Positions 18,219 through 26,965 of a stretch of DNA of 64,000 nt are shown piece after piece (position 1 is the stretch's first letter; every line of letters begins with the position of its first letter). Where the stretch lies: positions 62,001 to 126,000 of the forward strand of contig CAZQSZ010000003.1 of assembly GCA_964596345.1 (NCBI GenBank), written 5' to 3'. Below the pieces are notes generated by a model. The model saw only the letters and a list, made by a program, of their open reading frames with translations, had not been told where the DNA came from and did not search any database. The stretch is from CADEDV01 sp964596345 (lineage in GTDB: Bacteria; Bacteroidota; Bacteroidia; Chitinophagales; Chitinophagaceae). Made by a program: the position numbers and the translations under genes.

Positions 18219-20711
18219 ATGCGAAAACTAATTATACTCTTTATTTATTGCCTGTGTCTTGCGCCTTTTTCCTTCTCACAGGCACCTCAAAGCTGGACTT
18301 CCGCCGATATGTACCTGGCCCTGCGCAAACTGAATGTGCTGGGTTCGGTATTGTACGTGGCGGCCCACCCGGATGACGAGAATACCCGGCTGATCGCTTA
18401 TTTATCGAAGGATAAAATGTACCGGACCGGTTACTTGTCATTGACAAGAGGGGACGGTGGCCAGAACCTGATCGGTGATGAACAGGGAATTGAACTGGGC
18501 ATGATCCGGACACAGGAATTATTAGCTGCCCGGAGAATTGATGGCGGTGAACAATTCTTTACCCGGGCTTATGATTTTGGATTTTCAAAAAACCCCGAAG
18601 AAACCTTTACCAAATGGGACAAAGAAAAAATACTGAGTGATGTGGTATGGGTGATCAGGAAATTTCAACCTGATGTGATCATCACCCGTTTCCCCACGAC
18701 CGGCGAAGGTGGCCATGGTCATCACACCGGATCTGCTATTTTGGCGAATGAAGCTTTTGAAGCAGCAGCTGATCTCAAACGTTTTCCTGAACAACTGAAA
18801 TATGTTTCCGTATGGCAGGCAAAGCGAGTGTTATGGAATACGTTCAACTTCGGAGGCAACAACACCACAAGAGATGACCAGTTCAAAGTCGATGTGGGCG
18901 GGTATAATCCCTTGTTGGGAAAAAGTTATGGAGAGATCGCTGCCGAAAGCAGGAGCCAGCATAAAAGCCAGGGCTTTGGTGTGCCTGCATCAAGAGGTGA
19001 GTCAGTAGAGTTCTTTAAAGCTACCAAAGGTGATCAGCCGGTGAATGAATTGACAGATGGGGCGGAGCTGACCTGGAAAAGAGTGAAAGGAGGAGAAGCC
19101 ATCGCCAGTAAAGTGGATCAGCTTATTGCTGATTTTGATCTCTTCCGCCCGGAAAAATCGGTAGAAGGACTAGTTAAATTATACCAGGCCATCAACCAGC
19201 TGGAAGAGAGTAACTGGAAGGCGCAAAAGCTACGGGAAGTGTATACACTGATCGCTCAATGCAGCGGTTTATTCCTTGATGCCACCACAACAGAACAATT
19301 TGCGGTACAAACAGATTCGATCCGTATCAACTTCTCCTTCAACAACCGCCTTGGAACAAATGCAGTGCTTGAAAAAGTAACTGTCGATCATTTTGATACG
19401 TTGTTTTTAAAAACACTGGAAAAAAATAAGAACCTGAACTTCTCTAAGAACATATATATTCCTTCTGGTAAGCCGGTTACACAACCTTATTGGTTAGTCA
19501 ATAAAATGGAAGAGGGATATTTTAATGTTGGAGACCAATTACAAATAGGGCAGCCGGATGTTGACCCCGCTTTTTATGCTTTTATCAGGATAAAGATATA
19601 CGGGGAGCCTTTTTTATTCATGAGACCTGTTCGCTTCAAATTTACAGACCCGGTAAGAGGCGAACTTTACCAGCCCGTTGTGGTGGTACCGCCGGTGTTA
19701 ATGAGTCCTGTGGAAGATCTGAAGATCATCACCCCTGATAAAACAAAGATCAATGGTGCCGTACTGGTAAAAGGAATGAAAAAGGGATTTGCGGCTGCTG
19801 TCTCGCTCCAGTCAGGAGAATCGGGTAAGGTGATTACAAATGTTTCTATAGCTAATGATGCTATTGCTGTAAATACAAAAGACCAGATCACAGAATTGAC
19901 CTATAGCGGGGATGCTGCCCAAAAAAATGAGAAGATTTTTTTTAAAATAGCAGAGGCCGGACAGGCAACGGTGGCAAAGGACCGGCACGAAGTAAAATAT
20001 GATCACATCCCGTATATCAACTATTTTCATGATGCAACCGTATCCCTTAATTATGTTGACCTGAAGATCTACAACAAAAAGATCGGGTATATTGTAGGTG
20101 CAGGGGATAAAGTACCTGCTGCCCTTGAACAAATGGGATACGAAGTGACACTGCTTACGGATAAAGAATTATCAAGAAACAATTTGCAGCAGTTTGATGC
20201 GATCATCACCGGGGTAAGGGCTTATAATACGCATGACTGGATGAATAAGCATTACGATAAACTGATGAAGTATGTGAATGAAGGAGGAAATCTTATTGTT
20301 CAGTATAATACGAGCAACCAGATCGGACCGGTAAGAGCAAAGATCGGCCCCTATAATTTCAATATAACAAGAACAAGGGTAACAGACGAGAATGCCGCGG
20401 TCACTTTACTGAAGCCGGATCATCCTGCCTTTAATTTCCCCAATAAAATATCCGGCGACGATTTCCGGGGATGGATACAGGAACGCAGCATTTATCATGC
20501 TACGGATACATCCGGTAAGTTTGAAAAATTAATTGGGATGTCCGATCCGGGTGAAAGATCGGATGATGGAAGCTTGCTGGTAGCTAAATATGGCAAAGGA
20601 TTTTTTACCTATACGGGTATTGTTTTCTTCCGGGAATTACCAGCGGGTGTGCCCGGTGCTTACCGGTTACTGGCCAACCTGATCGCATTAAACCGGAAAA
20701 AAGCTTTTTAA
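18219..20711 (+). CDS. PIG-L family (LmbE-like) deacetylase, exported
   Basis: An 830-residue protein with a signal peptide (MRKLIILFIYCLCLAPFSFSQ). The PIG-L domain at about 35-280 has the zinc motif AHPDDE and the downstream HGHHTGS, as in de-N-acetylases of sugar substrates. A long beta-rich middle follows, and about residues 610-830 resemble a GATase-like/ThuA-like Rossmann domain (KIGYIVGAGDKVPAALEQMGYEVTLL, FDAIITGVRAYN, GGNLIVQYNT). The exact substrate is unknown. Its stop overlaps the start of the next small gene by one base (TAATG). Confidence 0.85.
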   Translation: MRKLIILFIYCLCLAPFSFSQAPQSWTSADMYLALRKLNVLGSVLYVAAHPDDENTRLIAYLSKDKMYRTGYLSLTRGDGGQNLIGDEQGIELGMIRTQELLAARRIDGGEQFFTRAYDFGFSKNPEETFTKWDKEKILSDVVWVIRKFQPDVIITRFPTTGEGGHGHHTGSAILANEAFEAAADLKRFPEQLKYVSVWQAKRVLWNTFNFGGNNTTRDDQFKVDVGGYNPLLGKSYGEIAAESRSQHKSQGFGVPASRGESVEFFKATKGDQPVNELTDGAELTWKRVKGGEAIASKVDQLIADFDLFRPEKSVEGLVKLYQAINQLEESNWKAQKLREVYTLIAQCSGLFLDATTTEQFAVQTDSIRINFSFNNRLGTNAVLEKVTVDHFDTLFLKTLEKNKNLNFSKNIYIPSGKPVTQPYWLVNKMEEGYFNVGDQLQIGQPDVDPAFYAFIRIKIYGEPFLFMRPVRFKFTDPVRGELYQPVVVVPPVLMSPVEDLKIITPDKTKINGAVLVKGMKKGFAAAVSLQSGESGKVITNVSIANDAIAVNTKDQITELTYSGDAAQKNEKIFFKIAEAGQATVAKDRHEVKYDHIPYINYFHDATVSLNYVDLKIYNKKIGYIVGAGDKVPAALEQMGYEVTLLTDKELSRNNLQQFDAIITGVRAYNTHDWMNKHYDKLMKYVNEGGNLIVQYNTSNQIGPVRAKIGPYNFNITRTRVTDENAAVTLLKPDHPAFNFPNKISGDDFRGWIQERSIYHATDTSGKFEKLIGMSDPGERSDDGSLLVAKYGKGFFTYTGIVFFRELPAGVPGAYRLLANLIALNRKKAF

Positions 20712-20887
20712 TGAGCGGAAATAAACAACCCAGCGTAAGAAGAGGAGAGATGGCATTCATTTTTGCTATTGTTCTCGGGCTTGCCCTGGGGATCATGATC
20801 AAAAAAATCAGGATCGGGATACTGATTGGGCTTGTGCTCGGTATCCTGATCATACTTACAGGCTGGTTAAGAACCACGAGGAAATAA
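20711..20887 (+). CDS. 58-residue two-helix membrane protein
   Basis: A short frame starting at the ATG that overlaps the PIG-L stop (TAATG) and ending 2 bases before the next short gene. It has two hydrophobic stretches (FIFAIVLGLALGIMI and GILIGLVLGILIILTGWL) separated by KKIR, and a basic end (RTTRK). It may be an accessory subunit of the symporter or of the PIG-L protein. No family is recognised. Confidence 0.7.
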   Translation: MSGNKQPSVRRGEMAFIFAIVLGLALGIMIKKIRIGILIGLVLGILIILTGWLRTTRK

Positions 20888-20889
20888 AT

Positions 20890-21015
20890 ATGTCGCAAAC
20901 AGATAACGATAAAGCACCTTTATTCAGGAACTGGAACGGCTGGTATATACTGGTTGTGTTGTTTTTGGTAGTGCTGATCATTTTGTTTTCATTGTTCACC
21001 AATTATTTTTCATGA
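20890..21015 (+). CDS. 41-residue single-helix membrane protein
   Basis: A short frame of 41 residues starting 2 bases after the previous stop. It has a polar N-terminal segment (MSQTDNDKAPLFRNWNGW) and one hydrophobic helix (YILVVLFLVVLIILFSLF). Its stop overlaps the symporter start (ATGA). Coupled translation and the composition suggest a small subunit or chaperone of the symporter. Confidence 0.68.
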   Translation: MSQTDNDKAPLFRNWNGWYILVVLFLVVLIILFSLFTNYFS

Positions 21016-22748
21016 GCCAGACAGACTGGATAGTACTGGTTATTACATTGCTTGCCATCATCTCCTACGGTTTATACAAAAGCCGTACTTCCCATAACCT
21101 GGATGGCTATTTCCTGAGCAACCGTAGTTTGCCCTGGGGGTTGGTACTATTAAGTATCATGGGTACGCAGGCCAGTGCTATTACTTTTTTATCAGCACCG
21201 GGACAGGCCTATACTGACGGTATGCGGTTTGTGCAATATTATTTTGGTATCCCGCTGGCCATGATCGTTATCTGCATCTTCTTTGTGCCCATCTTCAGCA
21301 AACTAAAAGTATATACGGCATATGAATACCTGGAAAATCGTTTTGACGGGAAGACAAGAACACTCACCTCTTTTCTTTTCCTGTTGCAACGGGGTTTGTC
21401 AACCGGTATCAGTGTGTTTGCACCTTCCATTATTCTTTCGTCGTTATTAGATTGGAATATTTACTGGACCAATTTATTCATGGGTGGCCTGCTGATCATT
21501 TACACCATGACAGGCGGTGCTAAAGCAGTAGCGTACACACAGCAGTTACAGCTCATTGTTATTTTCACCGGTATGTTCTTAGCGGCCTATATGGTAGTGA
21601 ATATGCTCCCGGCAAATGTGGGCTTTATTGATGCATTACAGGTAAGCGGTAAGTTGGGCAAGCTGAATGTGATCACAACCGGATTTACAGAGAAAGGATT
21701 TAACTGGAGTGACCAGTATAATATATGGACAGGACTGGTGGGCGGGTTCTTTTTAGCCCTTTCGTATTTCGGGGCCGATCAAAGCCAGGTGGGGCGATAC
21801 TTAACGGCCAGCTCTTTGAAGGAAAGCAGGATGGGGCTTATTATGAACGGGCTGGTGAAAGTGCCCATGCAATTTTTGATCCTGCTGGTGGGAGTATTGG
21901 TATTTACATTTTACCAGTTCAATAATGCCCCGATCTTCTTTAATCAGAAGCAGGTTACCAAGATCGAGAACTCTTCGTTAAAAGATTCCTTTCACCTGGT
22001 GAATAACCGGTACAATGAATTGTCGGTACAAAAAAATAAAACTGTAACAGCTTTTGCAGCAGCACTCGATAAAAAGGATGATACAGCAATCGAATTGAAT
22101 ACGCTTCAGTTACGGTCGTTACAAAAAGAAGCAGACAGTTTACGGAAAAAGGTCACCGGCTGGATCAACTCCAAAGAAGTGGGAGGTGATGGAAATGATA
22201 CCAATTATATCTTCCTCCGTTTTGTAGTGGATCATTTACCGGCAGGTTTGGTGGGATTACTGATCGCTATCATCTTCCTCGCCTCCTGGGGCAGTATTGC
22301 TGCCGCTATCAACTCGCTGGCTTCCTGTTCCATGGTTGATTTTCACCGCCGCTTTACAAAGAATAAAGATACCGGCGAAGATGAATACAGGTTGTCAAAA
22401 TGGTACACACTGGGCTGGGGTATTTTCTGTATCGTGGTAGCCATGTTCACTTATAATATAGGTAACAGCCTGATCGAAGCCGTGAATATTCTTGGTTCCT
22501 TATTCTATGGTGTTATACTCGGGGTATTTCTCGTGGCATTCTTTATGAAACATATCAAGAGCGGCACCGTGGTATTCTGGGCAGCTATAGTTGCAGAGTT
22601 ATTAGTACTGGCTGTATTTATTCTTACTAAAATGGGTGTCTTCAAAATGGGCTTTCTCTGGTTAAACCCGATCGGGGCTTTCGGAGTGATATTTTTCACC
22701 ATATTACTAAATAAAGGCATCGCAAAAAAAGAAACCCCGCTGGTTTAA
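21012..22748 (+). CDS. sodium:solute symporter family transporter
   Basis: A 578-residue inner-membrane SSS transporter with about 13 membrane helices. The SSS region TYEYLENRFDGKTRTLTS (YTAYEYLENRF at 101-111) and DQSQVGRYL are family-typical. It resembles the sodium/sugar or sodium/sialic-acid branch, but the substrate cannot be told. Residues about 305-400 form an unusual long hydrophilic insertion with a coiled-coil-like stretch (ELNTLQLRSLQKEADSLRKK). It follows two micro-ORFs whose coding ends overlap or nearly abut, so the PIG-L enzyme and the transporter are probably one unit. The terminator stem begins inside its last codons. Confidence 0.92.
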   Translation: MSQTDWIVLVITLLAIISYGLYKSRTSHNLDGYFLSNRSLPWGLVLLSIMGTQASAITFLSAPGQAYTDGMRFVQYYFGIPLAMIVICIFFVPIFSKLKVYTAYEYLENRFDGKTRTLTSFLFLLQRGLSTGISVFAPSIILSSLLDWNIYWTNLFMGGLLIIYTMTGGAKAVAYTQQLQLIVIFTGMFLAAYMVVNMLPANVGFIDALQVSGKLGKLNVITTGFTEKGFNWSDQYNIWTGLVGGFFLALSYFGADQSQVGRYLTASSLKESRMGLIMNGLVKVPMQFLILLVGVLVFTFYQFNNAPIFFNQKQVTKIENSSLKDSFHLVNNRYNELSVQKNKTVTAFAAALDKKDDTAIELNTLQLRSLQKEADSLRKKVTGWINSKEVGGDGNDTNYIFLRFVVDHLPAGLVGLLIAIIFLASWGSIAAAINSLASCSMVDFHRRFTKNKDTGEDEYRLSKWYTLGWGIFCIVVAMFTYNIGNSLIEAVNILGSLFYGVILGVFLVAFFMKHIKSGTVVFWAAIVAELLVLAVFILTKMGVFKMGFLWLNPIGAFGVIFFTILLNKGIAKKETPLV

Positions 22749-22766
22749 ACAGCAGGGTTTCTTTTA
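22728..22766 (+). terminator. Rho-independent terminator at the end of the symporter gene
   Basis: A near-perfect 14-of-15 stem, AAAGAAACCCCGCTG with CAGCAGGGTTTCTTT, has the stop codon of the symporter in its loop. A T run follows. It could also end the facing DUF2911 transcript. Confidence 0.65.
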
Positions 22767-22781
22767 GTAAAGGAGTTCAGG

Positions 22782-23612
22782 TTATTTTAATTCTGCCAGT
22801 AATTTTTCATTCAGTTTCACATAATCATCATTTTTGGCAGCAGCCGCCAGTTCTTTTGATTTCTCAGCTGCTTTCTTAGCTTCTTCTTTCTTTCCGAGTT
22901 TTGCCAGGCAATTTGCTTTTTGATGATGAATCCAGAAGGCGGAAGGCTGAGCTTCTGTCGCTTTTTCAAACCATGCCAGTGCCTGGTTCAGGTCTTTGCC
23001 ATTGTCCATGTAATACATGGCTGCATTGAAATAAGGACGGTTATCCTTATTCATCAGCTGGTCGATCTGCGCCATTACTTTTGTTTCCACGTCAACCGTG
23101 ATGGGTAATGCAACTGCTGTATTCTCCCACATAATATGTAATTCGCAGGAAGTGGGTTTTACGTTGGCAAACTGCATGGTAAATGATTCCATGCTTTCAT
23201 TCATTTTCATCGTCTTTGCATCCACTCTTACCACATCCATATCTTGTTTGTAAGCGGCGGGACTGGTTACATCTAATTGTTTGCTGATGATCAGTGTCCA
23301 GCTGTTTTTATCAGGGATACTCAGCAGGCCATATTTACCCGCAGGAATTTTTTTCCCGCCTATTGATACTTCTTCACCAAAGTTGATGGTAGTAGCACTG
23401 TTGGCACCGGTACGCCAAACTTTTCCAAAAGGTACCAGGTCGCCAAATACTTTACGACCTTTCATAGCCGGACGGGAATAGGACAGTTCAACAGAAGCCA
23501 GCCCGAAATCCTGTTTAATGGTTTGCGTGGGACTGGGAGCCGGCGTCCTTAATTGCGCATCGGCTGATAATAAGGCAAATACTGCCGCAGCAGCGATAAT
23601 GATTTTTTTCAT
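22782..23612 (-). CDS. DUF2911 domain protein with a TPR-like tail
   Basis: A 276-residue exported protein with a signal peptide (to about residue 20). The DUF2911 core is visible: RPAMKGRKVFGDLVPFGKVWRTGANSATTINF and GKKIPAGKYGLL, followed by SWTLIISK. The C-terminal 90 residues contain a single TPR-like pair (FNAAMYYMDNG, ALAWFEKATEAQPSAFWIHHQKA). No function is known for the family. A TAnnTTTG element sits 22 bases upstream of the start. Confidence 0.88.
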   Translation of the reverse strand: MKKIIIAAAAVFALLSADAQLRTPAPSPTQTIKQDFGLASVELSYSRPAMKGRKVFGDLVPFGKVWRTGANSATTINFGEEVSIGGKKIPAGKYGLLSIPDKNSWTLIISKQLDVTSPAAYKQDMDVVRVDAKTMKMNESMESFTMQFANVKPTSCELHIMWENTAVALPITVDVETKVMAQIDQLMNKDNRPYFNAAMYYMDNGKDLNQALAWFEKATEAQPSAFWIHHQKANCLAKLGKKEEAKKAAEKSKELAAAAKNDDYVKLNEKLLAELK

Positions 23613-23634
23613 ACAAGCTAAGTTTTTGAGAAAG

Positions 23635-23642
23635 CAAAGGTA
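23635..23642 (-). promoter_or_regulatory. Bacteroidota-type -7 element before the DUF2911 gene
   Basis: Minus strand TACCTTTG, an exact TAnnTTTG match, 22 bases from the ATG at 23612. The -33 side is weak. Confidence 0.5.
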
Positions 23643-23681
23643 GGGGAACAGGTCAGAACTTCGGGCTTCTGTAAATTGTAC

Positions 23682-25109
23682 TTAGAAAGAGATGGTGACG
23701 GTTGTTTTGCCATTCCGGGCCTTGCGTCTCCATTTCGGTCCTTCTTTGACGAGCCGGATAGCTTCCTGGTCGCAACGGGTGCACAGGGATTTGGTCACCT
23801 TAATATTGACAGGTTCACCGTATTTATTCACTTCAAAGGAAAGTTCCACCTGGCCTCCGCCCGATTGTTTTCCTTTTATATCATCCGGGATGCTCAGGTT
23901 GTTGACCAGGTAACTGTCATAATTATCCCAGCCATCCTCCGGCTCCGGTTCGTTTTCCAGTTTAAAGTTGGGGTTATTGGCCCTTCTCTCAGAATTGATT
24001 TTTTTGCTGGATATTGTCTGGGCGGCAACTGATTTGTCTTCCTGCATCACCACCTGGGCATTGGAAACATTATTCCTGAGCTGGAGATTATTATTATTAT
24101 ACCCAAGCCCTCTTACCTGCACATTTAATACTGTATCCGGTGACGTGAGATTGAAATTGCCCCTTGCATCCGTATAGGTGCCTACGTTATCCTCCAGGTT
24201 GGTCACATTGGCAAAGGGTACAGCATTGTTGTTAGCATCTGTTACCTGGCCACGGAATATATTCGCCCGGTACTGGTTATTCAATTGTTCTGCATTACGA
24301 TTGGCTGTTACACTGCGGTTCTGGCGGCTGGCGGCTTCATTTAAGACTCCTGCATTTGCATTTACTTCTTTAGCTGCTGCATTTTCAGCATCCTTTCTTT
24401 TGGCCTCAGCGATTTTTGTATCTGCTTCTAACGCCTTTGCATTATTATTGGCGGCACCGGTTGCTGTTACAGGTGCATTGGCTGCATTGCCGGGCTGAGA
24501 AGGAGCGGATACATTGTTATCGGATGATTTTACATCATCGTTCGTGGCGACTGCATCGGCTTGTGCGGTAATATCCTTAGCATCTTCTTTGACTGCTTCA
24601 TCGCTGCTTAGAGAACCGGGTTGTGTTGTTACTGTGGTTTGTTTACCTGTTGTTCCGGGTGAGGTGGAAATAACAGGGACACCATCTGTTGCAGCTTTCA
24701 TACTGTCAGGCGCAACAGGTACATTTTTTTCTTCCGCTTTATTAACCTGGGCTATATTAGTGTCTTCTTGCTTATTGAAAGCAAACTGATAGACCAATAA
24801 ACCGGCACCTGCCACGGCAATGAGCATAGCGGCCACTCTTAACCAGGGGAATGCCCTTTTGCCTTCTGTATGTTGAAGGGGAATTGCTTTTTTCTCTTCC
24901 GTTTTCCCGGCCAGCCTGTTCTTAAGTTCTGTGAGATCGGCACTGATATTTACCGGGCTGCTGTGATAACCTTCCAGTGCATCGGCGAGGAAAGGATCAT
25001 CTAAAGCCGCTTTTTCCAAATCATGTCTTTCTTTGGAAGAAAGAAGACCCTGCTGATATTTTTCAATATCAAGAGCGGTAAATGTTTTTATCGTATGCTC
25101 AGTTGCCAT
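23682..25109 (-). CDS. anti-sigma-like membrane protein with carboxypeptidase-regulatory and TonB-like C-terminal domains
   Basis: A 475-residue protein in four parts: a cytoplasmic helical N-terminus (ALDIEKYQQGLLSSKERHDLEKAALDDPFLADALEGY, to about residue 50) typical of Bacteroidota anti-sigma-like proteins, one membrane helix (88-111), a long Ala/Asn/Asp-rich periplasmic linker (about 112-275), a carboxypeptidase-regulatory-like domain (about 280-350) and a TonB-like C-terminal domain ending TVTISF. It starts 6 bases after the ECF sigma gene and is probably its membrane partner. The linker and domain order point to a cell-envelope sensor; the signal is unknown. Confidence 0.82.
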   Translation of the reverse strand: MATEHTIKTFTALDIEKYQQGLLSSKERHDLEKAALDDPFLADALEGYHSSPVNISADLTELKNRLAGKTEEKKAIPLQHTEGKRAFPWLRVAAMLIAVAGAGLLVYQFAFNKQEDTNIAQVNKAEEKNVPVAPDSMKAATDGVPVISTSPGTTGKQTTVTTQPGSLSSDEAVKEDAKDITAQADAVATNDDVKSSDNNVSAPSQPGNAANAPVTATGAANNNAKALEADTKIAEAKRKDAENAAAKEVNANAGVLNEAASRQNRSVTANRNAEQLNNQYRANIFRGQVTDANNNAVPFANVTNLEDNVGTYTDARGNFNLTSPDTVLNVQVRGLGYNNNNLQLRNNVSNAQVVMQEDKSVAAQTISSKKINSERRANNPNFKLENEPEPEDGWDNYDSYLVNNLSIPDDIKGKQSGGGQVELSFEVNKYGEPVNIKVTKSLCTRCDQEAIRLVKEGPKWRRKARNGKTTVTISF

Positions 25110-25115
25110 AAGGCG

Positions 25116-25718
25116 TTATAAAGTTCCACTTTTTTTCGATTCTGCTTCCATCCCTGTTTTCTCCATGCACAGTTTCAGGTTTCGCCGGCCGTTCTGGATA
25201 AAACTCCGCACCTGGTTCCATTCCTGCCCGGTCAACTCCACGATCTCGTTATAACATTTTCCTTCCAGGTAAAACAGCCGGATGGCCTGCTGCTGTTCCG
25301 GGGTTAGGGTGCCGAGGCAGTATTCCATCTTTTTGAAATTCTCCTCTTTTTCCAGCACACCATTCAGATGCACATCTTCCCCGCTTTGCACAAGTTCATG
25401 CTTAAACTCAACGGTTTTCATGTTTTTGGGCGTCCGCAGCTGCATCAGGCAGTGGTTTTTAGCCAGTTGGTGCAACCAGCCCCTGAAATTCTCCACCTCA
25501 TGCTTTTTCAATTTTGATACCAGTTCTTCAAAGATCAGCATCACACTATCCTTGGCCGTTTCCGGTTCTTTGTAATACTTGAGGCAGACACCATAGACCA
25601 GGTCCATGTACCGCTGGTACAATTCACCCAGTACGGCCATGTCGCCTGCCTGTTTGTAGAGCGCCACCAGCTCCTTGTCGGTCAGTGTGCTGTGAGATAT
25701 ATGCCTGATAAAAGCCAA
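25116..25718 (-). CDS. ECF-family RNA polymerase sigma factor
   Basis: A 200-residue sigma-70 family protein. Region 2 is visible (LGELYQRYMDLVYGVCLKYYKEPETAKDSVMLIFEELVSKL) and region 4 is the helix-turn-helix near residues 140-180 (LTPEQQQAIRLFYLEGKCYNEIVELTGQEWNQVRSFIQNGRRNLK). It is followed within 6 bases by its probable membrane partner. The divergent gene pair at 25907-28024 is a natural target. No promoter recognised by this sigma can be assigned from one copy. Confidence 0.93.
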   Translation of the reverse strand: MAFIRHISHSTLTDKELVALYKQAGDMAVLGELYQRYMDLVYGVCLKYYKEPETAKDSVMLIFEELVSKLKKHEVENFRGWLHQLAKNHCLMQLRTPKNMKTVEFKHELVQSGEDVHLNGVLEKEENFKKMEYCLGTLTPEQQQAIRLFYLEGKCYNEIVELTGQEWNQVRSFIQNGRRNLKLCMEKTGMEAESKKSGTL

Positions 25719-25804
25719 GGGCTTAAAATTAATAAATAAAACCCGTAGGGCTTGTATGTAAAAACTAAAAAATATGCATCCGTCTTTTGTTGGTTGTGTG
25801 TAAT

Positions 25805-25892
25805 CCGGGAAAACGAAGCATCCCGGTTATAAGGCTAATCATTTAACAGCCGGTTAGTGATAACGGGGCTGGTTTCTACCGGCTCCTTTTTT
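25805..25892 (+). promoter_or_regulatory. two leader hairpins, the second terminator-like
   Basis: In the 188-base divergent gap, CCGGGA (25805-25810) pairs with TCCCGG (25821-25826). Then AGCCGGT (25848-25854) pairs with ACCGGCT (25878-25884) and is followed by CTTTTTTAC, ending 15 bases before the ATG at 25907. The second hairpin looks like an intrinsic terminator but lies upstream of a gene, so it could be an attenuator. Only the pairing is seen; function is inferred. Confidence 0.35.
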
Positions 25893-25906
25893 ACTTTTTA
25901 AAAACA

Positions 25907-26950
25907 ATGCTTATGAGAATAACAAGTACACTATGCCTTTTGCTGATCAGTTTTCAGGGGATAGCTCAACAACCTGTTTCCGCCGGGTATAAACCTGCTT
26001 TTGTATTCAAAGATTGTTTTGTGGTACAAAAAAAAGATTGGGCAGATACATTAGCAAAAAAGCAATTTTCAGCCTGTAAAGTGGGTGAACAAAAACCTGC
26101 AACAACAATAAGACTGCGATGCGGTGCAACACAGTTTCCTGCTGAACCCCTGCTTGTAGTGGACGGAGTAATCGCTGATTTCAACTCCCTTGGCAAGATG
26201 AGACCGCATGAGATTGAAAGTATAAGCATCCTGAAAGACGCCACTGCCACCGCTATCTATGGCTGCAGGGCCGGTAATGCTGTTATCCTTATAACCACGA
26301 AGTCGGCCGGAACAAGAGAATTTGTTATAAAAGATTTTACAGATGGCAGTAGCATCCCCGGTGCCACTTTAACATTCACTTCGGTAAAAAGCAAAACCGA
26401 TACCCTTATGTTTGTTGCAGATGAAAGGGGGCAGGTGGTTACTGACAGGTTGAAAAAGGGAGTTGAATATTCTGTCACTGTTACATCGGTCGGGTATAAG
26501 AACTACTCTTACCAGGCCAGGCCATCAGTCAAGTCTGCTGAATTGTTATTAGAAAGGGATTTCCGGGTAAATGAGGAAGTGATTGTAAAAGGGTATGGAT
26601 TAACAAGGTACTGCAGGCTTAGATGTTGTGGATGGCATATAAAAAGTGAGTGGACTGTAGTAGATAATAAAAAACAGGAACTCATAACAGCAAATAGAAT
26701 ATATCCTAACCCCGTTCAGCGGAACCAGCCACTGACAGCGGAACTCGAAAGCACATCAGACCAAAAAATACAAGTAAGCATAATGAGTATCAGCGGGCAA
26801 ACAGTAGCATCTTACCCGTACCAGCTTACCAAAGGTGCCAACAGGATTGCAGTGAATACATCGGGTAGTTGGTCTGCCGGAACTTATGTGGTTCTATTCA
26901 GTTCAGCAACCAAACAATTACTTCATCAGCAAAAGGTCATCATCCAATAA
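25907..26950 (+). CDS. T9SS-sorted protein with a stand-alone TonB-receptor plug domain
   Basis: A 347-residue protein with a signal peptide (ending about residue 20; a second Met at 25913 is an equally good start). Residues about 80-132 match the plug domain of SusC-type TonB-dependent receptors (PLLVVDGV, ESISILKDATATAIYGCRAGNAVILITTK). A regulatory-like beta domain follows at about 140-215, then a Cys cluster (RYCRLRCCGW, 234-243). Residues 262-347 form a T9SS type A sorting domain (IYPNPV to KVIIQ). There is no barrel. It is probably exported to the surface; the role of the plug is unknown. Confidence 0.75.
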   Translation: MLMRITSTLCLLLISFQGIAQQPVSAGYKPAFVFKDCFVVQKKDWADTLAKKQFSACKVGEQKPATTIRLRCGATQFPAEPLLVVDGVIADFNSLGKMRPHEIESISILKDATATAIYGCRAGNAVILITTKSAGTREFVIKDFTDGSSIPGATLTFTSVKSKTDTLMFVADERGQVVTDRLKKGVEYSVTVTSVGYKNYSYQARPSVKSAELLLERDFRVNEEVIVKGYGLTRYCRLRCCGWHIKSEWTVVDNKKQELITANRIYPNPVQRNQPLTAELESTSDQKIQVSIMSISGQTVASYPYQLTKGANRIAVNTSGSWSAGTYVVLFSSATKQLLHQQKVIIQ

Positions 26951-26965
26951 TTATAATTCTTCAGC

